The notes under the pieces are model-generated. The model was given only the letters and a program-made list of their open reading frames with translations. It made no database searches and was not told the origin of the DNA. The position numbers were made by a program, and so were the translations under genes. Source: Thomasclavelia ramosa DSM 1402 (GTDB lineage Bacteria > Bacillota_I > Bacilli_A > Erysipelotrichales > Coprobacillaceae). Taken from it: a DNA stretch of 64,000 nt. The stretch spans positions 310,001 to 374,000 of the forward strand of contig NZ_CP036346.1 of assembly GCF_014131695.1 (NCBI RefSeq), read 5' to 3'. Positions 10,109 through 19,991 of the stretch are shown piece after piece (position 1 is the first letter of the stretch; each line of letters opens with the position of its first letter).

Positions 10109-11482
10109 ATGGCCAATCGAGAATATCCTCATGACATAGAGGCAGAAAGATCATTATTAGGTTCAATGCTTATTTCAAAAGATAAGTGTATTGATATCTT
10201 GAATAAAACAGTTGAAGATGATTTTTATGATGACAGTCATCAAGCAATCTTTAAGGCAATGGCTGCAATCAATGAAGAAGGCACTCCAGTAGATGTTACC
10301 ACGGTAACATCTTATCTTATGGATCATAGCCAGCTAGATAAAATAGGTGGTGTTGATTATTTGCTTAGATTAAGTGAATCTGTACCAACTGTAGCGCATA
10401 GTGAATATTATTTGAAGATATTACATAATAAAGCAACATTGCGAAGAATTATTCGCGAGACAACTCAAATTGCTGAAAATGCTTATGGTGATGTTGAAAA
10501 TATTGATGCTTTTATTGATGAAACTGAAAAAACGATTTTAAAAGTAACTCAAGATCGAAGTGCTGGTGAATTTAGAGATATTCGAGGGGTTATTAAAAGT
10601 GTTACGGATCGTTTAAATTTACTCCAAAAAATTGATGGAAATATATCTGGGGTAAAATCTGGGTTCCGTGATCTTGATAAGATTACATCTGGTTTTCAAA
10701 AGGGAGATCTAATTATTTTGGCTGCACGTCCAGCGATGGGGAAAACAGCCTTTGCCTTGAATCTAGCCCATAATGCAGCGTATAAAGCTGAGGAACCGGT
10801 TGCTATTTTTTCCCTGGAAATGCCTGCTGAACAGCTTGTTCAGAGGGTTATCTGTTCAATGGGGGGAATAGAAGGTTCTTCTATGAGAACAGGTGAAATT
10901 TTAAAAACAAATGCAAATAAATATTATGCCGCAGCAGAACGAGTATCTAAATGTAATATGTACATAGATGATAGTCCGGGTATTAAAATCAATGATATTG
11001 TTGCAAAAAGTCGTAAATTAAAAAGTGAGCATGGCTTAAGGATGATTGTAATCGATTATTTGCAATTGATTACAACTGCTTCTAAAAATAAAGAAAATCG
11101 ACAACAAGAAGTATCTGAGATTTCAAGAACGCTAAAGGCATTAGCCAGAGAACTTGAAGTACCAGTTATTTCATTATCACAATTATCACGTTCAGTTGAA
11201 CAACGACCTAATAAACGGCCGATGATGTCTGACTTAAGAGAGTCTGGGGCAATCGAGCAGGATGCCGATATTGTTTCGTTTATTTATCGTGAAGATTATT
11301 ATAAAGATCCTGGAGAAGAATCAGAAGATAATGGATTAACAGAAATCATTATTGCAAAACATCGTAATGGGGCAACAGGTGAAGTTAATCTTGCTTTTGA
11401 AAAGAATTATAGCCGTTTTTCTGATTTGGCTCAAATGGGTCCAGACGGAACAAGTGAAGGCGTGCGTGATCTTAGAAGTTAA
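10109..11482 (+). CDS. dnaB: Replicative DNA helicase
   Basis: The hexameric 5'-3' helicase of the replication fork (named DnaC in Bacillus). The N-terminal DnaB domain spans 1-~150 (PHDIEAERSLLGSMLIS). The RecA-like core has a Walker A ARPAMGKT with K212, the motif IFSLEMPAEQL, the Walker B stretch MIVIDYLQLI and the C-terminal QLSRSVEQRPNKRPMMSDLR. At 457 residues it is normal and no intein is present. RBS AGGAG lies in the short gap after rplI, and tdk follows 11 bp later. Confidence 0.98.
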   Translation: MANREYPHDIEAERSLLGSMLISKDKCIDILNKTVEDDFYDDSHQAIFKAMAAINEEGTPVDVTTVTSYLMDHSQLDKIGGVDYLLRLSESVPTVAHSEYYLKILHNKATLRRIIRETTQIAENAYGDVENIDAFIDETEKTILKVTQDRSAGEFRDIRGVIKSVTDRLNLLQKIDGNISGVKSGFRDLDKITSGFQKGDLIILAARPAMGKTAFALNLAHNAAYKAEEPVAIFSLEMPAEQLVQRVICSMGGIEGSSMRTGEILKTNANKYYAAAERVSKCNMYIDDSPGIKINDIVAKSRKLKSEHGLRMIVIDYLQLITTASKNKENRQQEVSEISRTLKALARELEVPVISLSQLSRSVEQRPNKRPMMSDLRESGAIEQDADIVSFIYREDYYKDPGEESEDNGLTEIIIAKHRNGATGEVNLAFEKNYSRFSDLAQMGPDGTSEGVRDLRS

Positions 11483-11493
11483 GGAGGAATTAG

Positions 11494-12084
11494 ATGTATC
11501 ATCAATACCGTGAAGGTTGGATTGAAGTAATTAGTGGATGTATGTTTGCAGGAAAAACAGAAGAGTTGATTCGACGCATCAATGTATTAAGCTATGCTAA
11601 GAAGAATATTATTGTGTTTAAGCCTAAAATAGATAATCGTTATTCTGATAGTGAGATAGTTTCTCATTCTGGTGCTAAAGTACCTTGTTTAGTAGTTGAA
11701 AAAGCCCAGGATATCTTAAAGAAAATTGAAGCTGATACCGAAGTAGTAGCAATAGATGAAGTGCAGTTTTTTGATAAAGATATCGTTGAAGTTTGTGAAT
11801 ATTTAGCTGATAAGGGAATTCGCGTAATGGTTGCAGGCTTAGATAAAGATTTTAGAGGTGAGTCATTTGGCGTGATGCCTGAATTATTGACTCGGGCAGA
11901 GTTTGTCACAAAGTTAACAGCGGTTTGTGCTAAATGTGGGGCCCCGGCGACAAGAACACAACGTCTAGTTAATGGTAAACCAGCAGGATTTGAAGACCCT
12001 ATCGTGATGGTTGGGGCTGATGAAAGTTATGAACCAAGATGTCGTCATTGCCATCAAGTTCCTAATAAACCGCATAAATTCTAA
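11494..12084 (+). CDS. tdk: Thymidine kinase
   Basis: Phosphorylates thymidine to dTMP in the salvage pathway. Type II kinase features: P-loop [10 protein letters not shown] (residues 15-24), DEVQFF, the lasso region and four zinc cysteines (CAKC and CRHC). The 196-residue length is normal. It starts 11 bp after dnaB with AAGGAGG. In Bacillus tdk precedes prfA-prmC, and here the same three follow each other, though a terminator and a promoter lie between. Confidence 0.97.
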   Translation: MYHQYREGWIEVISGCMFAGKTEELIRRINVLSYAKKNIIVFKPKIDNRYSDSEIVSHSGAKVPCLVVEKAQDILKKIEADTEVVAIDEVQFFDKDIVEVCEYLADKGIRVMVAGLDKDFRGESFGVMPELLTRAEFVTKLTAVCAKCGAPATRTQRLVNGKPAGFEDPIVMVGADESYEPRCRHCHQVPNKPHKF

Positions 12085-12215
12085 TTATGAGAGATTTTTA
12101 TAGTTTGGGTTATAAAAATATAAAGAAGCAGGTTTTAATTTGGTTTTAGTGCTGTCAAGTAGACACACTGGTTAAATTCAACCTTCTTTTAAAAAGTACG
12201 GCCTAAAGCAAAATA

Positions 12216-12250
12216 AAGACAAGTTACGTTAGTAACTTGTCTTCGTTTTT
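12216..12250 (+). terminator. Terminator downstream of tdk
   Basis: The 12-bp perfect stem AAGACAAGTTAC/GTAACTTGTCTT has a GTTA loop and is followed by CGTTTTT. It lies 131 bp after tdk and is the probable end of the gdpP-tdk transcript. Confidence 0.85.
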
Positions 12251-12394
12251 ATGATTAAAGGGAGGGTAGTTTTCTTACTACACTAATATCATAAAATAGC
12301 TAGGTGAACTGAATGTGAACTAAATAATAATATTAGAAATATTTAAAAGTTTTAAAATGTAAATAAAAGACGATGAATTCAAACAAAATTTATT

Positions 12395-12423
12395 TTGCTT
12401 ATTTAGTATGTTTATTATATAAT
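12395..12423 (+). promoter_or_regulatory. Promoter of prfA-prmC
   Basis: TTGCTT (12395-12400), a 17-bp spacer and TATAAT (12418-12423). The prfA start follows 25 bp downstream, preceded by GGAGGT. Confidence 0.75.
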
Positions 12424-12447
12424 ATGAGAGGTTTGGAGGTATAAATC

Positions 12448-13524
12448 ATGAATGAGAGTATGTTAGATCGTTTAAAAACAATGGAGAATAGATATGAAGA
12501 ATTAGGACATATGCTGATGGATCCAGATATCGGTAGCGATATTAAGAAAATGACGGAAGTTACAAAAGAACAGTCATCACTTCAAGCAGCATATGATTTA
12601 TATCAAGAGTATAAAGAAGTAGAAGCTGGGATCAGCGATGCTAAAGAATTAGCTAAAGAAAGTGATCCTGAAATTAAAGAAATGGCTAAAATGGAGTTAG
12701 CGGAGTTGGAAACACGCTTACCTGAGATTATAAGCAAGTTAGAAATTGAATTAATTCCAAAGGATCCCAATGATAATAAAGATGTAATTATGGAGATTCG
12801 TGGTGCTGCTGGCGGTGATGAAGGAAATATCTTTGCAGGAGATTTATATCGGATGTATGTAAAATATGCAGAGTCTCAAGGTTGGAAAGTTGAAGTAATG
12901 GAAGCTGTTGATGCCGAAGCAGGTGGCTATTCATTAATTTCTTTCATGGTAAAGGGTGAAGATGTTTATGGTAAATTAAAATTTGAATCTGGATCTCACC
13001 GAGTACAACGGGTTCCTAAAACCGAAACGCAAGGACGTGTCCACACTTCAACAGCAACTGTTCTAGTAATGCCGGAAATGGAAGAAGTAGATGTTGAAAT
13101 TAATAAAAGTGATTTAAGAATTGATACATATCGTGCTAGCGGTGCAGGAGGTCAACATATTAATAAGACTGATTCTGCAGTAAGGATTACCCATCTTCCA
13201 ACTGGAATTGTGGCAGCTAGTCAAGATGGACGTTCACAACACGATAATAAAGATAAAGCAATGAAAGCTTTAGTTTCACGAATTTATGATTTTTATCAGC
13301 AACAACATGACGAACAAGTTGGTAGTGAAAGAAAGAGTAAAGTTGGGTCTGGTGATCGTGCTGAAAAAATCAGAACATATAATTATCCTCAAAATCGAGT
13401 AACTGATCATCGTATCGGTTTAACGATCCAACAATTAGATCGTATTGTTGATGGAAAATTAGATGATATTATTACAGCTTTGATTAATGAAGACCAACGT
13501 TTAAAAATGGAAGGTCAACATTAA
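12448..13524 (+). CDS. prfA: Peptide chain release factor 1
   Basis: Terminates translation at UAA and UAG. The GGQ motif is at 234-236 in SGAGGQHINKTDSA. The anticodon-reading region follows the class I layout, and the C-terminal KIRTYNYPQNRVTDHR stretch is characteristic of RF1. Length 358 is typical. The last bases overlap the prmC start in TAATG, so the factor and the enzyme that methylates its GGQ glutamine are translationally coupled. Confidence 0.98.
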   Translation: MNESMLDRLKTMENRYEELGHMLMDPDIGSDIKKMTEVTKEQSSLQAAYDLYQEYKEVEAGISDAKELAKESDPEIKEMAKMELAELETRLPEIISKLEIELIPKDPNDNKDVIMEIRGAAGGDEGNIFAGDLYRMYVKYAESQGWKVEVMEAVDAEAGGYSLISFMVKGEDVYGKLKFESGSHRVQRVPKTETQGRVHTSTATVLVMPEMEEVDVEINKSDLRIDTYRASGAGGQHINKTDSAVRITHLPTGIVAASQDGRSQHDNKDKAMKALVSRIYDFYQQQHDEQVGSERKSKVGSGDRAEKIRTYNYPQNRVTDHRIGLTIQQLDRIVDGKLDDIITALINEDQRLKMEGQH

Positions 13525-14381
13525 TGGCAACTGTAAAAGAGCTGATTAAATTAGCAGAAAGCAGATTAGATGATGCTAGTAAAGATGTTAATGTTGCTAA
13601 AGTGCTGTTTTATCACCTTGCTGATAAACAACCGCATGAGTTATATTTAATGTATGATGAAGAAGTCAGTTCAGAACTAGAAGCCAAGTTCTTGGCAGGT
13701 ATGGAAGAATATTATCAAGGAAAACCAATTCAGTATATAAAAGGCGTAGAAAACTTTTTTGGACGTGATTTCAAAGTTAATGAAGACGTTTTGATTCCAC
13801 GTTATGAGACTGAGGAATTAGTGGAAAATATTTTATATCGTATTGATGACTATTTTGCTGAATATCAAAGCATTACTCTTTGTGATGTTGGAACGGGTAG
13901 TGGGGCGATTGCAACTAGTCTTGCTTTAGAAGAACCGCGTCTAAAAGTTTTCGCAACTGATATTTCTTTAAAAGCAGTTACAGTCGCTAAAGATAATGCA
14001 AAGAATCTGGGTGCTAATATTGAATTTATGGTTGGAGATATGTTAGAGCCATTATTAGAAAATGAAATAAAGGTTGATATTTTTGTTTCTAATCCCCCAT
14101 ATATTCCTCAAGAACAAGAAATCGAAGCAATGGTTAAAGATAATGAACCACATGTGGCTTTATTTGGTGGTAATGATGGGCTATATTTTTATCGTAAAAT
14201 ATTTCAGGGAGTCGAGCCATTATTGCAGGAACGGGCTTTATTAGCATTTGAAATGGGATTTGATCAACGGGAGCTTATGGAAGCAGCTCTTCAAGAATAT
14301 TTTCCTAACGATCCCCATGAAATCATTAAGGATATTAATGGAAAAGATCGTATGTTATTTATTTATCGTAATCTTAAATAA
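13524..14381 (+). CDS. prmC: Release factor glutamine methyltransferase
   Basis: Transfers a methyl group from SAM to the Gln of the GGQ motif of release factors. The N-terminal helical domain is followed by a Rossmann-fold methyltransferase: motif I CDVGTGSGAIATSLA, acidic ATDIS, and the substrate motif NPPY at 190-193. Length 285 is normal. It is coupled to prfA and ends in a GNRA-loop terminator. Confidence 0.97.
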   Translation: MATVKELIKLAESRLDDASKDVNVAKVLFYHLADKQPHELYLMYDEEVSSELEAKFLAGMEEYYQGKPIQYIKGVENFFGRDFKVNEDVLIPRYETEELVENILYRIDDYFAEYQSITLCDVGTGSGAIATSLALEEPRLKVFATDISLKAVTVAKDNAKNLGANIEFMVGDMLEPLLENEIKVDIFVSNPPYIPQEQEIEAMVKDNEPHVALFGGNDGLYFYRKIFQGVEPLLQERALLAFEMGFDQRELMEAALQEYFPNDPHEIIKDINGKDRMLFIYRNLK

Positions 14382-14400
14382 GCACCGAAAGGTGCTTTTG
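14380..14400 (+). terminator. Terminator after prmC
   Basis: The stem AAGCACC/GGTGCTT has a stable GAAA tetraloop and is followed by TTG TTG-rich sequence. The 5' arm starts inside the prmC stop codon. TATAAT at 14404-14409 directly after it probably serves the next gene. Confidence 0.82.
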
Positions 14401-14428
14401 TTGTATAATGAAATAAAGGTGGGATATG

Positions 14429-15178
14429 ATGATCATTAATAAGTTAAACGATATTATCAATAATAGTCAAACGAGTGATCCTAGATATATGATCTCTAGC
14501 TTTATTAAACAAAATATTCTTATAATTAATTCCTTAACTATTAAGGAAGTAGCTGATGGAAGTCATGTTTCTAAAGCCATGGTCTCGAAGTTCGTTAAAG
14601 AATTAGGTTATGATAACTTTGCTGAGTTAAAAGAAAGTTGTTCGATGTATGTCGGAAGTCTTGGATTAAAGGATCGATATTTTCAGTTAGATAGTGATTT
14701 TAGAAGTAATAGTTCAGATTTAGTTGTGCGAATGAATAATTTATTAACCAATACAGTACATCAGATCAATTATAATGATCTAGATATGCTCGTAGAAGAT
14801 ATTAGAAATTGTTCTTGCCTATTTTTGTTAGGTCATGGAGAGGCAAAAGGACTATGTTCAATGATCCAAATTGAATTGGATGCACTTCAAATACCGATTA
14901 TTGTAGTAGATGTTGATTTTAGAAAAGAATATCGAATTGGTGATCACGCTGTATTTTTAATTATCAGTGTTAATGGTAATACACTAATGTATAATCACCG
15001 AACAATTACTAAAATATTAAAGCAAAAACAAAAGACTTGGTTAATAACTTGCAATCAAGAAATTGCTTTTGCTGGGAAAAAAATTTATGTTCCCTCTGTT
15101 GATTCTACATTGAATAAGATAAATATCCGCTTTGTGACAGATTTGATTATTGCCAGATTGCAACAAAACCAAGAGTAA
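14429..15178 (+). CDS. RpiR/MurR-family regulator
   Basis: A 249-residue sugar-phosphate-responsive regulator. The HTH at ~30-75 contains LTIKEVADGSHVSKAMVSKF. The SIS domain follows at ~105-240 (CLFLLGHGEAKGL, then FLIISVNGNTLMYN where the phosphosugar-binding Ser residues usually lie). Two ATGs are possible (14426, 14429); the second gives better spacing from GGTGGG at 14418-14423. It precedes a GH1 gene by 87 bp, with a palindrome in the gap that may be its operator. The same regulator-enzyme pair occurs at 1-2285. Confidence 0.9.
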   Translation: MIINKLNDIINNSQTSDPRYMISSFIKQNILIINSLTIKEVADGSHVSKAMVSKFVKELGYDNFAELKESCSMYVGSLGLKDRYFQLDSDFRSNSSDLVVRMNNLLTNTVHQINYNDLDMLVEDIRNCSCLFLLGHGEAKGLCSMIQIELDALQIPIIVVDVDFRKEYRIGDHAVFLIISVNGNTLMYNHRTITKILKQKQKTWLITCNQEIAFAGKKIYVPSVDSTLNKINIRFVTDLIIARLQQNQE

Positions 15179-15184
15179 ATATTT

Positions 15185-15205
15185 TAGTTCACAGTTTGTG
15201 AACTA
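15185..15205. promoter_or_regulatory. Palindrome, candidate RpiR operator
   Basis: A perfect 9-3-9 inverted repeat, TAGTTCACA/TGTGAACTA with GTT spacer, lies between the RpiR gene and its GH1 neighbour. It is not followed directly by a T-run, so an operator is more likely than a terminator, although a T-rich stretch 15 bp later leaves that open. Confidence 0.5.
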
Positions 15206-15262
15206 TTAAGTATTTATTCTTTTTTTATAGTAAGGTAAGGATATAGTAAAAAGGAGGAATGA

Positions 15263-16690
<1,428 letters not shown>

Positions 16691-16692
16691 TT

Positions 16693-16726
16693 AAAAGCAT
16701 TGACTCATAAAAGTCAATGTTTTTAA
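16693..16726. terminator. Bidirectional terminator between GH1 and CarD-like genes
   Basis: The stem AAAGCATTGACT/AGTCAATGTTTTT carries one G-U pair and a T-run on the plus strand and an A-rich 5' side for the minus strand. It serves the convergent ends of the GH1 gene and the CarD-like pair. Confidence 0.75.
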
Positions 16727-17169
16727 TTTTCTAAAATTTTCTGTTTTATGTATGTTTCAATCTTAGGTAGTGGAATATTTAGAAGAAGTGATATTTCTTC
16801 ATGAAAAATATTTTTGGCTGCTTTAAAATATTTTAGTTCATAATTTTGAGTCTGTTTTTTTTGGTGACGAATATAGATTGTTTTAATTAGCTTGATCCAC
16901 TCAACTTCATCATATTTATCTAGTGACTTTTGGTAAAGCTCTTGTCGATATCGTTCACTAGTTATGTTTAAAGTACGAATATATGGAATTCGTTCAACAA
17001 TTTCCTCCATTTCAGAAGCTGTTATAACCTTTCGGACAAGTTCGGTGATATTCGTAATGATTGTTTCATTGGTTTGCCAAGTTGTTAAAATGCAAGTGTG
17101 ATTGTGAATAGCGATAATTTGATAAAGATGATTGTTTTTATGAATAATATAGTCATTAATTTTATACAT
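16723..17169 (-). CDS. Divergent CarD-like protein (second of pair)
   Basis: 148 residues. The start MYKINDYIIHKNNHLYQIIAI copies the CarD/TRCF-type RNA-polymerase-binding fold of its neighbour (MYKIGDTVLYGREGVCKI), but most conserved residues are lost. The helical C-terminal half (about 60-148) is rich in Lys, Glu and Ile, as in CarD DNA-binding domains. CarD proteins bind the RNA polymerase beta subunit and modulate promoter opening. It lies 9 bp downstream of the other copy in the same operon and probably arose by duplication and rapid divergence. Weak by sequence, supported by context. Confidence 0.6.
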   Translation of the reverse strand: MYKINDYIIHKNNHLYQIIAIHNHTCILTTWQTNETIITNITELVRKVITASEMEEIVERIPYIRTLNITSERYRQELYQKSLDKYDEVEWIKLIKTIYIRHQKKQTQNYELKYFKAAKNIFHEEISLLLNIPLPKIETYIKQKILEN

Positions 17170-17178
17170 AAATGCTCC

Positions 17179-17679
17179 TTAATTTTCTTTCAAAGTTTCT
17201 AAAATAAATGGTAAAATTTGTTCTGGCTTTAAATTGAGTGTATGACAAAATTCATCATAAAGCATTTTTTCTGCGGTTTGTAAAAAATGCTGATCTTGAA
17301 CATGAAATTTTTTTCCGGCTTTTTCTTGTTTTTGTTTATTTAAATACAAAGTTTTGGTCAATTTAACTAATTGTTCATGATTCCCATGATTAATAATATC
17401 ATTATATTTTTGTTTTCGAATATTTTTATCATTGATCCAGATTGTTTCATTATCTGGCATCGTCTTAATTAATTCATAAATATCTTTCTTAGATAATACT
17501 TTTCGCATTTTTGATAAAGCTTCTTCATTATCTGTTGGGACAAGAATAGTTATATGATCATCCAATGGGGTTAAAAAATAATATTGCTTATCGATATTGT
17601 TAAGTTTGCGAGTAACAATATCCTTGATCTTACAAACACCTTCACGTCCATATAAAACGGTATCGCCAATTTTGTACAT
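17179..17679 (-). CDS. CarD-family transcriptional regulator
   Basis: 166 residues. The N-terminal ~60 residues match the CarD/TRCF RNA-polymerase-interaction domain (IGDTVLYGREGVCKIKDI, then YYFLTPLDDHITILVPT), followed by a helical domain with RKVLSKKDIYELIKTMP. Such proteins are common in Erysipelotrichia and Clostridia and act at promoters through RNA polymerase. The RBS on the minus strand is GGAGG about 8 bp before the ATG. Its leader contains a strong hairpin with a T-run. The divergent neighbour is the surface esterase. Confidence 0.85.
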   Translation of the reverse strand: MYKIGDTVLYGREGVCKIKDIVTRKLNNIDKQYYFLTPLDDHITILVPTDNEEALSKMRKVLSKKDIYELIKTMPDNETIWINDKNIRKQKYNDIINHGNHEQLVKLTKTLYLNKQKQEKAGKKFHVQDQHFLQTAEKMLYDEFCHTLNLKPEQILPFILETLKEN

Positions 17680-17698
17680 ATAAATTCCTCCATATAAT

Positions 17699-17742
17699 AA
17701 AAAAGTGTAGCTGCAACTGGACTTACGTTCCGCAAACTACAC
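17699..17742 (-). promoter_or_regulatory. Attenuator-like leader hairpin before CarD genes
   Basis: On the minus strand a structured 38-nt segment (GTGTAG...CTACAC closing stem, inner TGC/GCA pairs) is followed at once by six T. It lies 20 bp before the CarD start, downstream of a TATAAT at 17762-17757. It looks like a Rho-independent terminator in a 5' leader, hence possible attenuation or a short leader RNA. Confidence 0.6.
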
Positions 17743-17756
17743 GTTGAGATAATATA

Positions 17757-17762
17757 ATTATA
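17757..17762 (-). promoter_or_regulatory. -10 element for CarD operon
   Basis: TATAAT on the minus strand preceded by TGA (extended -10). No convincing -35 is seen at normal spacing. The position puts the leader hairpin inside the transcript. Confidence 0.5.
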
Positions 17763-17878
17763 TCATTTAAAAAAATAATTTCATGTATCAATTTTAAAAT
17801 CATTATCATAAATAGATTTTAAATTCAATAGTTTTTTTAATTTTTAGGTACCTATTTATGGTACTTAGTAAGTATTTT

Positions 17879-17892
17879 TGTAATCGCTTTCA
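17879..17892 (+). promoter_or_regulatory. CcpA cre site
   Basis: TGTAATCGCTTTCA matches the cre consensus TGWAANCGNTNWCA at every defined position. It lies 45 bp before the esterase start codon, so glucose repression of the esterase through CcpA is likely. Confidence 0.75.
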
Positions 17893-17936
17893 ATGAGAAA
17901 GGGTGATAAACTAAATATATCGAGGAGGAAAGAGAT

Positions 17937-19487
17937 ATGAAGAGATTAAAGAGATTATTAGCGATGGTCGTAAGTTTCGCATTAGTAGCAACAACATATT
18001 GCACCCCATTATTTGCTGTTGATGCTCCAGATACTTATAGCTGTCAATTATATGGGGAAGTGACAGATGCGGGTGAGGTCGTATCAAAAATGGTAATTGA
18101 CTATGGTGCTGCTAAAAAGGTTACAGGTGTAGGGTTAGATACATTTACTGTTCATGCTAAAGCATCAACAGAAGATATTCGTCAAGGTACACAAGATACT
18201 AGCTATGGTGATTATGATCTTGACCGTAAAATTGTTAAAGTAGAAGTTGAAGGACAATATGTAAACATCTATTTTAATCAAAGTGAAGGGGCCACTTTAG
18301 CTTATTTAAGTTCAGGTAGAAATTATCCGGCTGAATTAACTTATACGGTTACACAAAATAAGCCAGTTACTTTAACAGCTGCAGATGGTACAGTTATTAA
18401 CGATTCATATACCGGTAATTATACTTGTGATAATACTGTAATAAATGCAGAAACTGCTAAATTTGAATCAGTTAAAGTAAAGGATGGAATTAATTATCAA
18501 TATTATGATGCAGGTAGTGCAGATTCATTGATTGTTTGGTTCCATGGTAATGGTGAAGGTGATTATTTATCTTCTGGCAACAATGTTGCACAAATGTTAG
18601 CTAATCGTGGTACAGTTGCTTGGGCTACAGATGAGACTCAAAATATTTTTGGAGGGGCTCATGTTATGGCTTTCCAAGCACCAGATACTTGGTATTATGC
18701 ACAAAATGATGGTTTATTAGAAAAAGCGTATAATGAAATTAATGAAGTAATCAAAGCTAAAAATATCGATCCTGATAAAGTGTTTGTTTCAGGATGTTCA
18801 GCTGGTGGTTATATGACAACAAGAATGTTGATTGCTTATCCAGATTTATTTGCTGCTGCAATGATCAACTGTCCTGCATTAGATGTAGCAGATGCTCGTG
18901 GTGGAGAAACTCCAACTGATGCAGAATTAGCAAGTATTAAAAATTCTGATACTGCAATTTGGTTAGTTCAAGGGAAAACAGATAGCAGTGTTAAACCAGA
19001 AGATTGCTCAATCCGTTTATTTAATGCTTTAACAGATGGACAAGAATTAATTACTTCAGAACATAAACAAGATTTAAATTCTGATTTTACAACTTCTGAA
19101 ACTAAAGATGGAAAATATAAATTATCTTTATATGAAACAGTAGCAGTAACAGATCCTAGTACAGGAGCAAGTTCTAATAAATTAGAATTTGCAGAAGATT
19201 ATGATCAAGATGGTGTAGCAACATTAGTTCAATATAGTGATCACTGGTCTTGGATCTATACATTAAATAACAATCCTAAAGATGCTAAAGGTGTTAGTAT
19301 TATGAATTGGGCTGCTGAATATGGAAAAACAGCAGAACAACCAACACCTGCACCAGTACCAGAAACACCAGCTGATACACCTAAAACTTCAGTTAAGACT
19401 GGTGATAGTGTGAGCCTTGGATTATACGCAATAACTACATTAGCAGGACTTTGTGGAATTGCATTATTAAAAAAGAGATATAATTAA
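17937..19487 (+). CDS. Cell-surface alpha/beta-hydrolase esterase
   Basis: A secreted, wall- or membrane-anchored esterase of 516 residues. A signal peptide covers about 1-27 (RLLAMVVSFALVATTYCTPLFA). An N-terminal Ig-like domain (~30-170) is followed by an alpha/beta-hydrolase with the nucleophile elbow GCSAGG (S288) and a late HWSWIYTLNN His region. The C terminus has a Pro-rich linker, SVKTGDS, a hydrophobic helix and KKRYN, which resembles a variant sortase signal (VKTGD instead of LPxTG). The layout matches family esterases that resemble PHB depolymerase or feruloyl esterases with an Ig-like N-domain, so a plant-ester or acylated-glycan substrate is plausible. Preceded by a consensus cre site. 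Confidence 0.85.
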   Translation: MKRLKRLLAMVVSFALVATTYCTPLFAVDAPDTYSCQLYGEVTDAGEVVSKMVIDYGAAKKVTGVGLDTFTVHAKASTEDIRQGTQDTSYGDYDLDRKIVKVEVEGQYVNIYFNQSEGATLAYLSSGRNYPAELTYTVTQNKPVTLTAADGTVINDSYTGNYTCDNTVINAETAKFESVKVKDGINYQYYDAGSADSLIVWFHGNGEGDYLSSGNNVAQMLANRGTVAWATDETQNIFGGAHVMAFQAPDTWYYAQNDGLLEKAYNEINEVIKAKNIDPDKVFVSGCSAGGYMTTRMLIAYPDLFAAAMINCPALDVADARGGETPTDAELASIKNSDTAIWLVQGKTDSSVKPEDCSIRLFNALTDGQELITSEHKQDLNSDFTTSETKDGKYKLSLYETVAVTDPSTGASSNKLEFAEDYDQDGVATLVQYSDHWSWIYTLNNNPKDAKGVSIMNWAAEYGKTAEQPTPAPVPETPADTPKTSVKTGDSVSLGLYAITTLAGLCGIALLKKRYN

Positions 19488-19494
19488 AAGTAGT

Positions 19495-19524
19495 GAACTT
19501 AGTTGAGAAACTAAGTTCTTTTTT
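19495..19524 (+). terminator. Terminator after esterase
   Basis: The 10-bp perfect stem GAACTTAGTT/AACTAAGTTC has a GAGA loop and is followed by TTTTTT. Confidence 0.9.
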
Positions 19525-19616
19525 GATTAAATTGTTAAATTAGACTAACTTATTATTGAAAAGATGAAAAGTAAATGTTAAAGTATGTTAGATGAATATA
19601 ACATAAGGAGAACGAT

Positions 19617-19991
19617 ATGAAATATCTATATTTTATGCTAGGAATAATATTTACAGGGATTGGAATGATTGGCGTAGTTTTACCAGTTTTACCAACAACT
19701 CCTTTTCTTTTAGTGGCAATGTTCTTTTTTACTAAAAGTTCTTCACGGGCTAAAGTCTGGTTTGAAGGGACAAAAATTTATCAAAATCATTTAAATGACT
19801 TTGTAACTAAAAGAGCTATGACATTGAAAACCAAAGTGATGTTGTTATCGTTTGCAAGTACGATGTTATTAATTGCATTTTTAATGATGGATAATATTTA
19901 TGGAAGGATAACAATTGTTTTATTAGTAATATTTAAGTATTATTATTTTGCATTTCGAATTAAAACAATTAAAGAAGTGAGCAATGATTAA
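19617..19991 (+). CDS. DUF454 (YbaN-like) inner-membrane protein
   Basis: 124 residues with the family signature GVVLPVLPTTPFLLVAMFFF close to the N terminus and two to three further membrane helices. Function is unknown. It is the first gene of an operon with two CydDC-like ABC half-transporters and a YgbA-type protein; its stop overlaps the next start by 8 bp, so the genes are probably translated together. RBS AAGGAG precedes the ATG. Confidence 0.85.
   Translation: MKYLYFMLGIIFTGIGMIGVVLPVLPTTPFLLVAMFFFTKSSSRAKVWFEGTKIYQNHLNDFVTKRAMTLKTKVMLLSFASTMLLIAFLMMDNIYGRITIVLLVIFKYYYFAFRIKTIKEVSND

Larger units (their letters stand above)
12085..12447 (+). other. Intergenic tdk-prfA: terminator, possible IS scar, promoter
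   Basis: No gene is seen. The hairpin TTTTTATA/TATAAAAA lies just after tdk, but without a following T-run on this strand. TGTCAAGTAGACACACTGG at about 12157 resembles an insertion-sequence terminus, but no transposase remains. The terminator and promoter are listed separately. Confidence 0.5.

Noticed and set aside
17705-17742. tRNA-like or tmRNA fragment
   Set aside because: Only 38 nt, without a D or T arm or CCA; it fits a leader hairpin better.
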